Origin: CAYXZQ01 sp963717515
GTDB taxonomy: Archaea; Nanobdellota; Nanobdellia; Woesearchaeales; DSVV01
Length of the DNA: 64,000 bases
Assembly (NCBI GenBank): GCA_963717515.1
Contig: OY970338.1
Location: 558,001 to 622,000 of the forward strand
Direction of reading: 5' to 3'
Shown here: positions 53,920-63,339 of the stretch, piece after piece
How positions within the stretch are numbered: position 1 is the first letter of the stretch
How the letters are laid out: each line of letters begins with the position of its first letter
The notes under the pieces: generated by a model
What the model saw: the letters and a program-made list of their open reading frames with translations, nothing else
What the model was told of the DNA's origin: nothing
Database searches by the model: none
Position numbers and translations under genes: made by a program

Positions 53920-53942
53920 ATTGTATATTTTAGGTAATACCA

Positions 53943-55103
53943 ATGCCAGGGGAAAGTTTCATCGAAACAGGGGTCGACAAGCTCGTCAAGCTCGTGGAAA
54001 GCAGGAAGAAGGTTTCCACTGGCGAGGCTGCAAAGGCCCTCGGCGTGTCGAATTCAGTCATAGACGAATGGTCTGATTTTCTCGAGGAAGAGGGCATCAT
54101 CAGCATAGAGTACAAGCTTGCCACGACATATCTTGTCGAGAGGAAGCTCTCCAAGAAGGAGGTTGTCAAGAAGGCAAAGGAATTCCATGGCTCAAAAGAC
54201 GCATTTGTAAGGAAGGTCGAGACGACGCTCCAGGGGATAGAGAAGGATACAAGCGGTCTTGACGATCTCAAGGGCGAGTTCGAGAAGCTTAAGAAGGACA
54301 TCGGCGACGACCTGGGAAATGTCAAGGAGGAGCTAAAGGAGCTCGAGAACTATGAGAGGCTCAAGAAAGGCATCGACAGGCAGATGTACGACCAGCAGAA
54401 GGATTTCAGGAACAGGATCCAGGACATGGAAAAGGAGCTTTTCAGGGAAAGGAGCAAGTACAAGGAGCTCATCGATGACATCGAGGTCGAGAAGGTGAAG
54501 CTCCAGGAGGAGAGGTCTGAGATATTCTCGCTCAGGAACCAGGAGAAGAAGCTCCTCGATGGGATAAAGAGATTCGAGTCTGAGACAGATAAGCTGCGCG
54601 GAGTCATCGGCCAGGAGGAGAAGAAGGTCGAGGTCACTGAAAGCCATATTGAATATTTCGAGAAGGTGGCTGACAAGCTTAAAGAGAGTATCAAGAAAGA
54701 GAATGAGAAGCTCAAGCCTCTTTTGGATGAGAGCAGGAAGCAGGAGGAGAAGATAGTCTCCCTGCAGGATGATGTGCTGAGGAAAGTGGTTCAGGGAAGG
54801 AAGAAGATAAGGGAGCATATGGATGACAGCGAGAAGGTCGCGGGCAAATTCAAGACATTCCTGAAGCAGAAATCAGAGATAGAGAACATGCTTGAGAAGG
54901 TCGACAGGCAGAAAGACTCATTGAGCGAGGAGATGGTTGGGCTCATAAGGAAAGCCCAGGCATTCGACCTTGCCTCAAAGAAGTCTGATGTCAAGAAGTA
55001 CATGACAGAGCTCAACAAGAAGTTCAAGGAGATAGAGAGCAAGAGAGACACTCTCAAGAATGAGCTCTCAAAGCTTGTAAGGGTAATCAAGCGAAGCTTT
55101 TAG
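53943..55103 (+). CDS. Winged-helix/long coiled-coil protein
   Basis: This 386-residue protein starts with a winged-helix-like domain of about 70 residues (TGEAAKALGVSNSVIDEWSD, EEGIISIEYKLATTYLVE). About 300 residues of nearly continuous heptad-rich coiled coil follow, full of Lys and Glu. It has no signal peptide or membrane helix. It sits directly before the secretion ATPase (28 nt) and has its own TATA box. The coil could link the ATPase to the cytoplasmic side of the machine, while the winged helix could bind DNA or a protein. The role is inferred only from position. Confidence 0.75.
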   Translation: MPGESFIETGVDKLVKLVESRKKVSTGEAAKALGVSNSVIDEWSDFLEEEGIISIEYKLATTYLVERKLSKKEVVKKAKEFHGSKDAFVRKVETTLQGIEKDTSGLDDLKGEFEKLKKDIGDDLGNVKEELKELENYERLKKGIDRQMYDQQKDFRNRIQDMEKELFRERSKYKELIDDIEVEKVKLQEERSEIFSLRNQEKKLLDGIKRFESETDKLRGVIGQEEKKVEVTESHIEYFEKVADKLKESIKKENEKLKPLLDESRKQEEKIVSLQDDVLRKVVQGRKKIREHMDDSEKVAGKFKTFLKQKSEIENMLEKVDRQKDSLSEEMVGLIRKAQAFDLASKKSDVKKYMTELNKKFKEIESKRDTLKNELSKLVRVIKRSF

Positions 55104-55131
55104 GTTTGCATATTAAAAAAAGGGTGTTTGG

Positions 55132-56856
55132 ATGAAAAAGAAGAGGAGAGAGAGAGCGAGTTCTAGAAAGAGGAATGCAAAGCCTGCATTGCGCAGGCCT
55201 GCAAAAAGATCTGCCGGCAGGAGCAAGAGGGCCCCGGCAAAAAAGGCGCAGACGAAAAAGCCCAGCCATACCCTGAAAAGAAAAGCTGCTCCTAAAAAAG
55301 CCGGCCGGGGTGCTACTGGAAAGAAGCCTGATGCCAAGAAGAGCAGGGCTGCAAAATCCCTGGCAGGGGAGAAGAAGGCTGCAGAGAAGCTTATAGAGGA
55401 ATACACCTATGATTCCGACAACATGCCTATCCAGATAAGGATATACACCAAATCAGGCGAATACGTTCCAATATACGACGTATCCATCTCAAGCATCAGC
55501 AGCACCACCCAGATGATCCTCGAACAGATTAGGAAGAAGCTCATACGTGAAGTCAGCCTGGGCATGGTGGACATAACCAACCTCAAGCAGACCGGGGTCG
55601 TCGAGGACAAGTTCAAGGAGACGATATCCATACTTATCGAGAAATATTTCCCGGACATCGATGAGCAGAGCAAAGGCTATCTCACGACATACCTCATCCA
55701 GAAATCCCTGGGCCTGGGCAGCATCGAGATCCTCATGCACGACAAGCTTCTCGAGGAGATAACCATCAACCAGGCTGACGAGCCTGTCTGGGTCTATCAC
55801 AAGAAATATGGCTGGCTCAAGACCAACATCATGCTCCCTGACGAGGACAAGACAAAGCACTACTCAGCTATGATAGCAAGGAAGGTAGGAAGGCAGATAT
55901 CCGTGCTTGAGCCGCTCCTTGACGCTCATCTTGACGAGGGCGACAGGGTCAATGCGACACTCATGCCAATATCAACTGCCGGAAACACAATAACCATCAG
56001 GAAATTCTCAAGGGACCCGTTCACAATCACGCATTTCCTGCGGACAAACACCATGAGCCTCGAGGCTGCATCCCTTATCTGGCTCGCCATGCAGTACGAG
56101 CTTTCCGCAATAATCGCCGGTGGCACAGCGTCAGGAAAGACATCCACGCTCAATGCCCTTGCAAGCTTCTTCCCGCCGAACCAGAGGATAATATCTATCG
56201 AGGACACCAGGGAAATCAGGCTCCCGAAGTTTTTGCACTGGGTACCAATGTCGACGAGGCAGCCAAACTCTGAGGGCAAGGGAGAGATCTCGATGGAGCA
56301 CCTGCTCGTCAACAGTCTCAGGCAGAGGCCTGACAGGATCCTCGTGGGCGAGGTCAGGAGGCAGAGAGAGGCTGAGACCCTCTTTGAGGCGATACATACA
56401 GGCCATAGCTGCTATGCCACATTCCACGCGAATAATTCCGAAGAGGTCATCGACAGGCTCACGAACCCGCCGATATCTGTACCGAAGAGCATGCTTCCTG
56501 CGATATCGCTAATTATCGTGCAGTTCAGGAACAGGAGGACAGGGACAAGGAGGACATTCCAGCTCTCTGAGATCACAAAAGAAGCAGGCCATAACATGCT
56601 GATGCAGTATGATGCAAAGAAAGACATGCTCAGGCATGTCAACAGGTCGAAGGTGCTGATGCAGACCCTGCAGCTGTACACCGGACATACCCAGAATGAG
56701 CTCATGAGGATCCTCAGGACCAAGGAGATGATCCTAAAGTACATGGTAAGGAACGGCATCGATTCAGTTGATTCTGTTGGCAGGGTCATGGCAGAGTACT
56801 ACACAAATTTCGACAACCTGATGAAGCATGTCAGGGCGAATAAAAAGCTAGGGTGA
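55132..56856 (+). CDS. Type IV pilus/secretion ATPase (TadA/FlaI-like) with a basic tail
   Basis: This is a 574-residue ATPase. Residues of about 1-85 are an unusual tail of Lys, Arg, Ala and Pro (PAKRSAGRSKRAPAKKAQTK) like a histone H1 C-terminus. Residues 90-574 are a standard GspE/FlaI-type motor: an N-domain, then Walker A GGTASGKTS (330-338), an Asp box (ISIEDTREIRL), Walker B DRILVGEVR and the His box (AIHTGHSCYATFHAN). It powers pilus assembly through the membrane platform encoded next. The downstream TadC-like gene overlaps its stop as GTGA. Confidence 0.93.
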   Translation: MKKKRRERASSRKRNAKPALRRPAKRSAGRSKRAPAKKAQTKKPSHTLKRKAAPKKAGRGATGKKPDAKKSRAAKSLAGEKKAAEKLIEEYTYDSDNMPIQIRIYTKSGEYVPIYDVSISSISSTTQMILEQIRKKLIREVSLGMVDITNLKQTGVVEDKFKETISILIEKYFPDIDEQSKGYLTTYLIQKSLGLGSIEILMHDKLLEEITINQADEPVWVYHKKYGWLKTNIMLPDEDKTKHYSAMIARKVGRQISVLEPLLDAHLDEGDRVNATLMPISTAGNTITIRKFSRDPFTITHFLRTNTMSLEAASLIWLAMQYELSAIIAGGTASGKTSTLNALASFFPPNQRIISIEDTREIRLPKFLHWVPMSTRQPNSEGKGEISMEHLLVNSLRQRPDRILVGEVRRQREAETLFEAIHTGHSCYATFHANNSEEVIDRLTNPPISVPKSMLPAISLIIVQFRNRRTGTRRTFQLSEITKEAGHNMLMQYDAKKDMLRHVNRSKVLMQTLQLYTGHTQNELMRILRTKEMILKYMVRNGIDSVDSVGRVMAEYYTNFDNLMKHVRANKKLG

Positions 56857-57676
56857 CAAAATCAGTTTCGTATTCAAGCAGATCCAGAACTGGATACCTA
56901 ATCTCAAGCACAAGCTCCTCCAGGCTGACATAATCGACACCCCCGAGGATTTCATAAAGAAAGCCCTGGTGTCGTCATTCATTCTCAGCTTCGGCATCTG
57001 CGTGCTCTTCATAGGAGGCATACTGAAATCTTTCGACCAGTCAATAGCTATCGCCTTTTACATATTCCCGCTGTTCTTCATCGTAGTGTTCCGCTACCTT
57101 GTCCAAGTCCCTGATGTAAAGATAAGGAAGAAGGAAGTCGGCATCAGCCGTGAGATTGCATTCGCTACAAGGTTCCTGATAATCGAGATAGAGTCAGGCG
57201 TCCCTGTGTACAATGCGTTCATCAATGTCTCCAATGTCTATCCTGTGATTGGCTCATATTTCAGGTCAATAACAGACCAGATAAACATGGGGACATCCAT
57301 GGAGGATGCGATAAACGAGACAATCGAGCTTGTCCCGAGCTCGAACCTGAGGAAGATCCTCTGGCAGGTCCTGAATTCAATAAAGACAGGGGCCGATGTC
57401 TCAGGTGCCCTCAACTCTGTCCTCGAGCAGATTGTCGAGGAGCAGAAGATAGCTGTCAAGGAGTACGGGAGGAAGCTCAACCCGCTGGCCATGTTCTACA
57501 TGCTCATCGCCGTGATTTTGCCCTCACTCGGCTCGACAATGCTCATAATATTCTCAAGCTTCATCGGGTTCAGTCTTGGCCTTGTCGAGCTCCTGGTAGT
57601 GGCAGGCCTCCTTGGGTTCATGCAGTTCATGTTCTATGCGCTTATCAAGCAGGCCAGGCCTGCTGTCGAGCTTTAA
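56853..57676 (+). CDS. TadC/FlaJ-like pilus platform protein, start region frameshifted or non-standard
   Basis: This is an integral membrane protein of about 270 residues with T2SF-domain features (RFLIIEIESGVPVYNAFINV, NSIKTGADVSGALN) and membrane helices at FILSFGICVLFIGGI, AIAFYIFPLFFIVVF and near the C-terminus. The frame ending at 57676 is open back to a TAG at 56849, with no ATG. A GTG at 57... position 56969 would remove about 38 well-formed residues (FVFKQIQNWIPNLKHKLLQ). The ATPase stop overlaps a GTG at 56853 (GTGA), but that GTG is one frame off. A fifth A in the run at 56858-56861 would join MTKISFVFKQ to the body. A base missing from the assembly is the simplest reading. Confidence 0.78.
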
Positions 57677-57677
57677 A

Positions 57678-59315
57678 ATGCCAAAAAAAGACCTAAACAA
57701 AAGATTTGCAGAATTCGAGAAAAAGAAAAAAGGCAAAATTGCCCCTTTAAGCGACCTTGACAGGAAATTTCTTGAGAAAAAATCCAGGAAGCAGGGGTTT
57801 CTCGGCAGATTGTTCGGCAAGAAGCCGAAGTCAGAGCATGACGAAAGCGTGCATAAGAAAAAGCTCTCTGAGCTTGAAAATGAGCTTGAGAAGCTGAAGA
57901 ATAATTCAAAGGTCAGGCACAACCCAAAAAAACCTTCAAGGGAAGAGGCGCATAAGGGAATGAAGAAGGAAAAGCACAGGGATTCATTTTTCTCAGGGAT
58001 TTTCCAAAAGGAAGCCAAGGATAGAGTCAGCAGGCCAGAGACAAAGTCAGTTGCCGGGAAGAAAGCTGTGAAAGCTGAGGATATCAATGATTCGCATGCG
58101 CCTCCAAAAATCATGAAAAATGATGCACCTGAAATAAAGCACGGTGAAAAGACAGCAATCGGTCCGGCAGAAAAACCTGATGGCGAGAAGATGAACAAGC
58201 CTTCACATGCCGGATTTTCGCTCTTCAAAAAGAAGCCGAAGAAAGAGTCGCCTGACGAAGTGCAGGAAAAGGACATCAGGAAGCTCTTCCGCGCAAAAGA
58301 CAAGGAGAAAAAGAAGAAGATCACAGCTGCCGAAAGGAAGAGAAAGCTTGTGATGTACCTTGAGAAGTCAGGGCTTGAGCTGGACCAGCAGCAGCTTTCG
58401 AAAAGGCTGTTTTATGCATCCATCGGCATCACTCTCCTTTTTACATTCCTCTATGTGTACCTGGATGTAAGTTCAGAGAGCACAGTTGCAGGAATCTTCG
58501 GCCATGTGCTCATACTCTGGACTCTTGGGCTGCTATGCGTCTGGGGCATCGTATGGATAATCTTCAGGATATACCTTGACCTGCTCATATTCAGGAGGAA
58601 GCTGTCGATCGAGGAAGTGCTTCCTGACTTTCTCCAATTGACCAGCGCAAACCTCAGGGCGGGCATGCCCATCGACAGGGCGCTATGGTTCGCCGTAAGG
58701 CCAAGGTTCGGTGTCCTTGCAAAAGAGATAGAGGATGTGGCCAAGCGGACGATTGCAGGCGAGGCACTTGACCAGGCACTGCTGGATTTCGCAAAGAGAT
58801 ATGACTCACAGACCCTGCTTAGGTCTGTCTACCTGCTCAACGAGGGCATGGATGCCGGCGGGGACGTGGGGGACCTTCTCAACAAGATAGCGATAAACAT
58901 AACAGAGATGAGGGGCATGAGAAAGGAGATGGCTGCAAATGTCATGACCTATGTCATCTTCATCACATTCGCCTCTATCGTAGCGGCCCCGGCGCTCTTC
59001 AGCCTCTCGAACCAGCTGCTGACAATCGTGCAGAAGATAGCAGGCAATGTCGCAGGCTCGACAGGCACGCAGTCGACAGGGTTCGGATTGACAATCAATA
59101 TCAGCGATGACACCATATCCCTCACGAACTACAAGATATTCGCCTACATCTGCCTCACCATGACATCCGTCTTCTCAGCTGTCATCGTCGCGACGATAAA
59201 GAAGGGCAATGTCAAGGAGGGCCTGCAGTACATACCGATATTCATAATTGTCGCCTTGATAGTGTTCTTCATAGGCTCGCATGTGCTCGGGATGGTGTTT
59301 GCAGGGATGTTCTAG
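57678..59315 (+). CDS. Second TadC/FlaJ-like platform protein with a long basic tail
   Basis: This is a 545-residue protein. The first 220 residues are cytoplasmic, hydrophilic and Lys-rich (KKKKGKIAPLSDLDRKFLEK) with short aromatic motifs such as GFLGRLFGKKP and GFSLFKKKPKK that recur. The rest is a T2SF-type membrane domain: helices at LFYASIGITLLFTFLYVYL and ILWTLGLLCVWGIVWIIF, the helical core with LQLTSANLRAGMPIDRALWF and LNEGMDAGGDVGDLLNKIA, and C-terminal helices. ATG 57678 directly follows the first platform gene. Two TadB/TadC-type platform proteins often work as a pair. Confidence 0.88.
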   Translation: MPKKDLNKRFAEFEKKKKGKIAPLSDLDRKFLEKKSRKQGFLGRLFGKKPKSEHDESVHKKKLSELENELEKLKNNSKVRHNPKKPSREEAHKGMKKEKHRDSFFSGIFQKEAKDRVSRPETKSVAGKKAVKAEDINDSHAPPKIMKNDAPEIKHGEKTAIGPAEKPDGEKMNKPSHAGFSLFKKKPKKESPDEVQEKDIRKLFRAKDKEKKKKITAAERKRKLVMYLEKSGLELDQQQLSKRLFYASIGITLLFTFLYVYLDVSSESTVAGIFGHVLILWTLGLLCVWGIVWIIFRIYLDLLIFRRKLSIEEVLPDFLQLTSANLRAGMPIDRALWFAVRPRFGVLAKEIEDVAKRTIAGEALDQALLDFAKRYDSQTLLRSVYLLNEGMDAGGDVGDLLNKIAINITEMRGMRKEMAANVMTYVIFITFASIVAAPALFSLSNQLLTIVQKIAGNVAGSTGTQSTGFGLTINISDDTISLTNYKIFAYICLTMTSVFSAVIVATIKKGNVKEGLQYIPIFIIVALIVFFIGSHVLGMVFAGMF

Positions 59316-59498
59316 TAACAAATTCATCGTATAATGAGTTTATCATCGTCTGGGTCAATTTTGTGAATGAGACGCATAGGGGACAATCAGGACCCAGTAG
59401 GAACAGATCTCCGTCAGAAAAAAATGAAAGATCTGTCGAGTGGACAGACAGAGATGATTAACACAATAAGTGCCCAATCCTGATTTTCCTAGTGCGAA

Positions 59499-59565
59499 AG
59501 ATTTAAATATGAGTTATTCCAGAATTGAGGTTGAGTATGATAATACTTGAAAAACATGAGGTGAT
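59499..59565 (+). promoter_or_regulatory. Promoter and ribosome binding site of the major-pilin-like gene
   Basis: A TATA-like GATTTAAATATG starts at about 59499, and GAGGTGAT, a full match to the 16S tail, lies at 59558-59565, 3 nt before the ATG at 59569. A leader of about 40 nt and strong ribosome site fit high expression. The interval 59316-59498 has no gene I can see. Confidence 0.65.
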
Positions 59566-59568
59566 AAG

Positions 59569-60036
59569 ATGATTAAGAGAGCACAGGCAGCGATGGAATT
59601 TCTGATGACCTATGGCTGGGCCATTCTTGTCGTTCTTGCAGCTATCGGAGCGCTTGCATATTTCGGGGTGCTTAGCCCTGCAAACCTTCTGCCGGAGAAA
59701 TGCGAATTCCCGTCAGGCCTGACATGCACAGAGACAGCAGCAGCTTCATTGTCAGGACCTGTCCTAGGCAATGGAAATGAGATTTGCTTCCCTGTCACGA
59801 ACACACTCGGCTATGATGTAACAGGAGTTGTCGCTAGCACAGCAGACTGCACCTCAGATGCAGCCCAGGACATATCAAACGGCGCTTCTGCGACACTCTG
59901 CTTTGACCAGTGCACAACTGCTGGGATTGGAGCAGGCAAGAAGTACAGCTATAATGTAGAGATTTCATACACCAGCGCTGATACAGGAATATCAAGGGCA
60001 GCTACAGGCAAAGTATCAGGCAAGTGGGCATCATAA
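59569..60036 (+). CDS. Pilin-like protein (probable major pilin)
   Basis: This 155-residue protein starts MIKRAQAAMEFLMTYGWAIL with a long hydrophobic assembly helix (VVLAAIGALAYFGVL), the very common DPANN prepilin form in which the Gln/Glu-containing signal is cut after the basic residues. The mature domain has several cysteines (CEFPSGLTC, CTSDAAQ, CFDQC) that may form disulfides, plus beta repeats. It has its own promoter and an excellent ribosome site, which fits an abundant filament subunit for the machine encoded upstream. Confidence 0.85.
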   Translation: MIKRAQAAMEFLMTYGWAILVVLAAIGALAYFGVLSPANLLPEKCEFPSGLTCTETAAASLSGPVLGNGNEICFPVTNTLGYDVTGVVASTADCTSDAAQDISNGASATLCFDQCTTAGIGAGKKYSYNVEISYTSADTGISRAATGKVSGKWAS

Positions 60037-60043
60037 AGCCAAG

Positions 60044-61735
60044 ATGAAAAGATTTTATTTTTTTTTTATTATTATCCTTCTCTTTCTCGCTTCATGCTCG
60101 ACACAGGATGAGCAGGTCCAACAGCAGAGCCCCCAGCAGGTGCTTGAAGCGAAGCTTGGCACAGTATTCAAACCAAATAATTACCCGGATTTCAACATAA
60201 AGAGGCAAGGGGCCGGATACGATGTTGTTGTGTCGTATACACCTTACAACAGGTTCAGGTATGTATCTGCAGACACTGACAGGAAATCATTCGAGACATC
60301 TGTATACAGCTTCATCAAGAACATCTATTCATCCGGTGTGAAGATCAATTACATCACTCTAAGGGCAGTTGAGCAGTCCCAGAAGCTTGTTGCAAACCCC
60401 AAGGGACAGCTGCACCTCATCTCCCAGAGCAATGATTCTGTGACAAGGGAGATAGCTGTAGTCAACATCACAGGCGATGAATTCAATGCCCTGAAAGAGA
60501 CATACGAGGACCCGCAGTACAAGATAGGCGAATACATAACTTACCATCCGTTCTTCCTGGTCGAGCTCAGGCTCAGGACAGAGAAGACAGGGATAAAGAA
60601 CCTGATAGTGGGGGAGGTCAATGACTCGGGGGAAGCTGTGACAGAGATAAGGTATGAGCCTGCGAATGTCAAGACTCTGGGAGACAAAGCCGGCGACAAG
60701 CTCCAGTTCGACGAGAATTTCGCAAACATCATCAGGTACTCTTTCGAGGCAGGTCCTACGATTTCCAAAATAAGGTTAATCGCACAGACTGATTACATAG
60801 ATAACCGGAGCAGCGAGAACACGAGCACCATCGCCCAGTTTGAAGAGACCAGGGAGGATTTCGAGCAGATAATGGACAACTGGGACAGCTACAGGTCAAG
60901 GATAATCGACCAGATAAACTACACGCCGATATTCCTCCTCGACATGATATCAGACAGCACGATTGAAAATCTTGAGCTGGGCCCGCAGACATCAGTCGAC
61001 GCATTCTATGACAGGGATTATGTCAGGATGACAAAGACAGTTGATGCAATCGAGCAGGATGCAGTGAATACAATATATGCATTGTTCGACAATTACCCGT
61101 ATATAGACCAGGTCACCCTCAGGTACAAGGCAAAGCTGCCGGCTGATGACACCAGCATAAGCGCTGACGGGGTGCATCAGATCATCCATGACGCCTTTGT
61201 CGTCACTGTATCGAGGAGCGCTTCAAAAGACGTGAACAGGGGGAAGCTTTCCAACAAGCAGATACTATACAACTTCCACCCGAAATGGGACAAGAAGATG
61301 ATGACCCAGGACATCAGGGCAAATATCGGCTCTGAGTACGGGACAGCCGGGATTGATGATGCGAATTTCAGGAGCATAGAGATGCCATCTGACGACGAGG
61401 CTGTCGTTGATATCGACTCATGCGAGATAAAGGATGATTATTTCAGGACAATAGGCAAGGAGATATGCGCAAAGGAGTGCGTGAGCCAGAGGCTGGAGAA
61501 GCTCGGCAACCGGACCATGTACCAGATTCACCCGCCTTATCTCGAAAAGCTCACTTTCAAGATAACAAGCGTATACCTAGACCAGAGCGGTCATGAGGAC
61601 ACGACTGACATGGGCGAGATGGTCTTTGAAAAGGACCCGGACACCAACTACTGGCTCCAGACAGAGCCGGATGTCAAGTGGTATGACCTATCGGATGACC
61701 TGAGCCTGGACAAGGACAAGCTCTGCCAGACATAA
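60044..61735 (+). CDS. Lipoprotein, unknown function
   Basis: This 563-residue protein has a signal ending in a lipobox (FYFFFIIILLFLASCS, Cys17 or so), so it is probably lipid-anchored outside the membrane. A Gln-rich linker follows. The body alternates beta strands and helices (KSFETSVYSFIKNIYSSGVK, LRLRTEKTGIKNLIVGEVND), with at least three similar units of the form 'helix, I.Y..L', suggesting duplicated domains. No catalytic motif is seen. It begins 8 nt after the pilin gene, so co-transcription and a link to the pilus are likely. Confidence 0.78.
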   Translation: MKRFYFFFIIILLFLASCSTQDEQVQQQSPQQVLEAKLGTVFKPNNYPDFNIKRQGAGYDVVVSYTPYNRFRYVSADTDRKSFETSVYSFIKNIYSSGVKINYITLRAVEQSQKLVANPKGQLHLISQSNDSVTREIAVVNITGDEFNALKETYEDPQYKIGEYITYHPFFLVELRLRTEKTGIKNLIVGEVNDSGEAVTEIRYEPANVKTLGDKAGDKLQFDENFANIIRYSFEAGPTISKIRLIAQTDYIDNRSSENTSTIAQFEETREDFEQIMDNWDSYRSRIIDQINYTPIFLLDMISDSTIENLELGPQTSVDAFYDRDYVRMTKTVDAIEQDAVNTIYALFDNYPYIDQVTLRYKAKLPADDTSISADGVHQIIHDAFVVTVSRSASKDVNRGKLSNKQILYNFHPKWDKKMMTQDIRANIGSEYGTAGIDDANFRSIEMPSDDEAVVDIDSCEIKDDYFRTIGKEICAKECVSQRLEKLGNRTMYQIHPPYLEKLTFKITSVYLDQSGHEDTTDMGEMVFEKDPDTNYWLQTEPDVKWYDLSDDLSLDKDKLCQT

Positions 61736-61777
61736 ACAGCAAAATTTATTAATGACTCTTCCTATTTTTATCTTATC

Positions 61778-63328
61778 ATGAAAAAGAGGCTATGGTTGAT
61801 CTTCTTGTTTGCAACAGTGCTGCTTCCATACATCGCACATGCTGAGAAAACGAAGCTCTATGACAAGTGGACAAAGTCAGGCGATAGCTTCAGCGTAGGG
61901 GATTTCAAGCTCAAGGCGACGTGGGCAGAGAACACCGTGCTCCTCAAGATAGATGACAAGACATTCTCGATAGCAGAAGGCAACTGCGTCACCTCGAAGC
62001 CGCTCGTGGTGTGCTACAATGAAAGCAGGCTGACAAAAGACGGCAAGGTGGTCCCTGACACCATACATGATTCGAATGTCGACCATGAGATGAGACTCCT
62101 GGTATACGGTTACCTGGCAAAGCTGGAGATTAGCAGGGAATATGAGAGCACAAGCATTCTCGTCAGCGAAAGTGCAGATGTGGATGTATCCATAAAGAAC
62201 ACAGGCGATTCTGACGCTGATGATGTCGCATATTCAGAGACCTATCCTGATACTGTAAATATCACTGATGTCTCAGGATGCGACCTTGACAAGAACGAGA
62301 TAACATGGAAGGGAATGATAAGGAAAGGCCAGTCCCAGAAATGCACATATATGATTACAGCCCTGGAGGAAGATGCTTTCACATCAAAGGCGACTGCGGA
62401 ATACAACAATGCTGTCGACGATGCAAAGGTATCGCAAAGCACGAGGCTCACGATTCCTGAACCGCCTCTGGAAATAATTACGAAGGCAGACAAGACCTCG
62501 CTTTCGCCTGGAGACGAGGCTGTGCTTATCATCAACCTCACGGACAACGAAGACACGACCATCAACATAAACAGCCTGAAGCTAGGAATACCTCAGGGCC
62601 TTGAGATGACAGACAGCGGCAGCTTGTCAAAGTCCGGCGCATGGAGCGGGAAACTGGACAAGAGCATCTCATTCAGGATCATGCTAAAAGCCGTGAGGAC
62701 AGGCAGGTATTATGTCACAGCTTCAGTTATTTATGATTATGACGGGCACAATCTGAAGGGCAGTGAAAGAACATCTTTCAATATCAAGAACGACCTGGAG
62801 ATAGAGCTTGACGGCGAGATTGCCAGCATCAGTACAGGAACCCCTGGCCAGGCAGCCCTTGACCTGTCCAATGCAGGCACAAAGCCGCTGCAGAACATCA
62901 GGTACAGGATAACCTCGGATATGCCTGGTTTTGAGGCTATTTCTTCGACAATCGCAAGCCTCGGAAGGAACAACAACCAGGAGATACTGGACAGGGACAT
63001 CACCGCCAATGAGACAGGTGCATACACTATCCACGTCGATGTGACATACCAGAACGAGTTCAAAGAGACATTCACCGAGAATTTCACCAGGGACATGATG
63101 GTCAAGGCCGGGAAAAAGCAGAAGACCGATGTCCAGGCTATTACAGGCTCAGGTAACAGCAATGAAACTGGCAATTCCAGTGCAGACCTGGGCCAGGCAA
63201 AGCAGACAGCTGAATACTTCCCGACAACTGACCAGGACTCGAAAAAGAGCGGGCTCTTCATAATTGCAGGGGTAATCGTCCTGGCTCTGATCCTCCTCTA
63301 TGCCAGGCATCTTGTCCGTTCAAGGTGA
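61778..63328 (+). CDS. Surface protein with CARDB-like domains and C-terminal anchor
   Basis: This 516-residue protein has an N-terminal signal (LWLIFLFATVLLPYIAHA), a domain of about 100 residues, three or more beta-sandwich repeats of the CARDB/COG1361 type (VDVSIKNTGDSDADDVAYSE, AALDLSNAGTKPLQNIRYRI), a Ser/Asn/Gly-rich linker and a C-terminal membrane helix (GLFIIAGVIVLALILLYARH) with a basic stop. Such proteins are stalk-like parts of the archaeal envelope. A TATA-like AAAATTTATTAATG near 61740-61753 suggests its own promoter. Confidence 0.8.
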   Translation: MKKRLWLIFLFATVLLPYIAHAEKTKLYDKWTKSGDSFSVGDFKLKATWAENTVLLKIDDKTFSIAEGNCVTSKPLVVCYNESRLTKDGKVVPDTIHDSNVDHEMRLLVYGYLAKLEISREYESTSILVSESADVDVSIKNTGDSDADDVAYSETYPDTVNITDVSGCDLDKNEITWKGMIRKGQSQKCTYMITALEEDAFTSKATAEYNNAVDDAKVSQSTRLTIPEPPLEIITKADKTSLSPGDEAVLIINLTDNEDTTININSLKLGIPQGLEMTDSGSLSKSGAWSGKLDKSISFRIMLKAVRTGRYYVTASVIYDYDGHNLKGSERTSFNIKNDLEIELDGEIASISTGTPGQAALDLSNAGTKPLQNIRYRITSDMPGFEAISSTIASLGRNNNQEILDRDITANETGAYTIHVDVTYQNEFKETFTENFTRDMMVKAGKKQKTDVQAITGSGNSNETGNSSADLGQAKQTAEYFPTTDQDSKKSGLFIIAGVIVLALILLYARHLVRSR

Positions 63329-63339
63329 CATAAGGAAAA

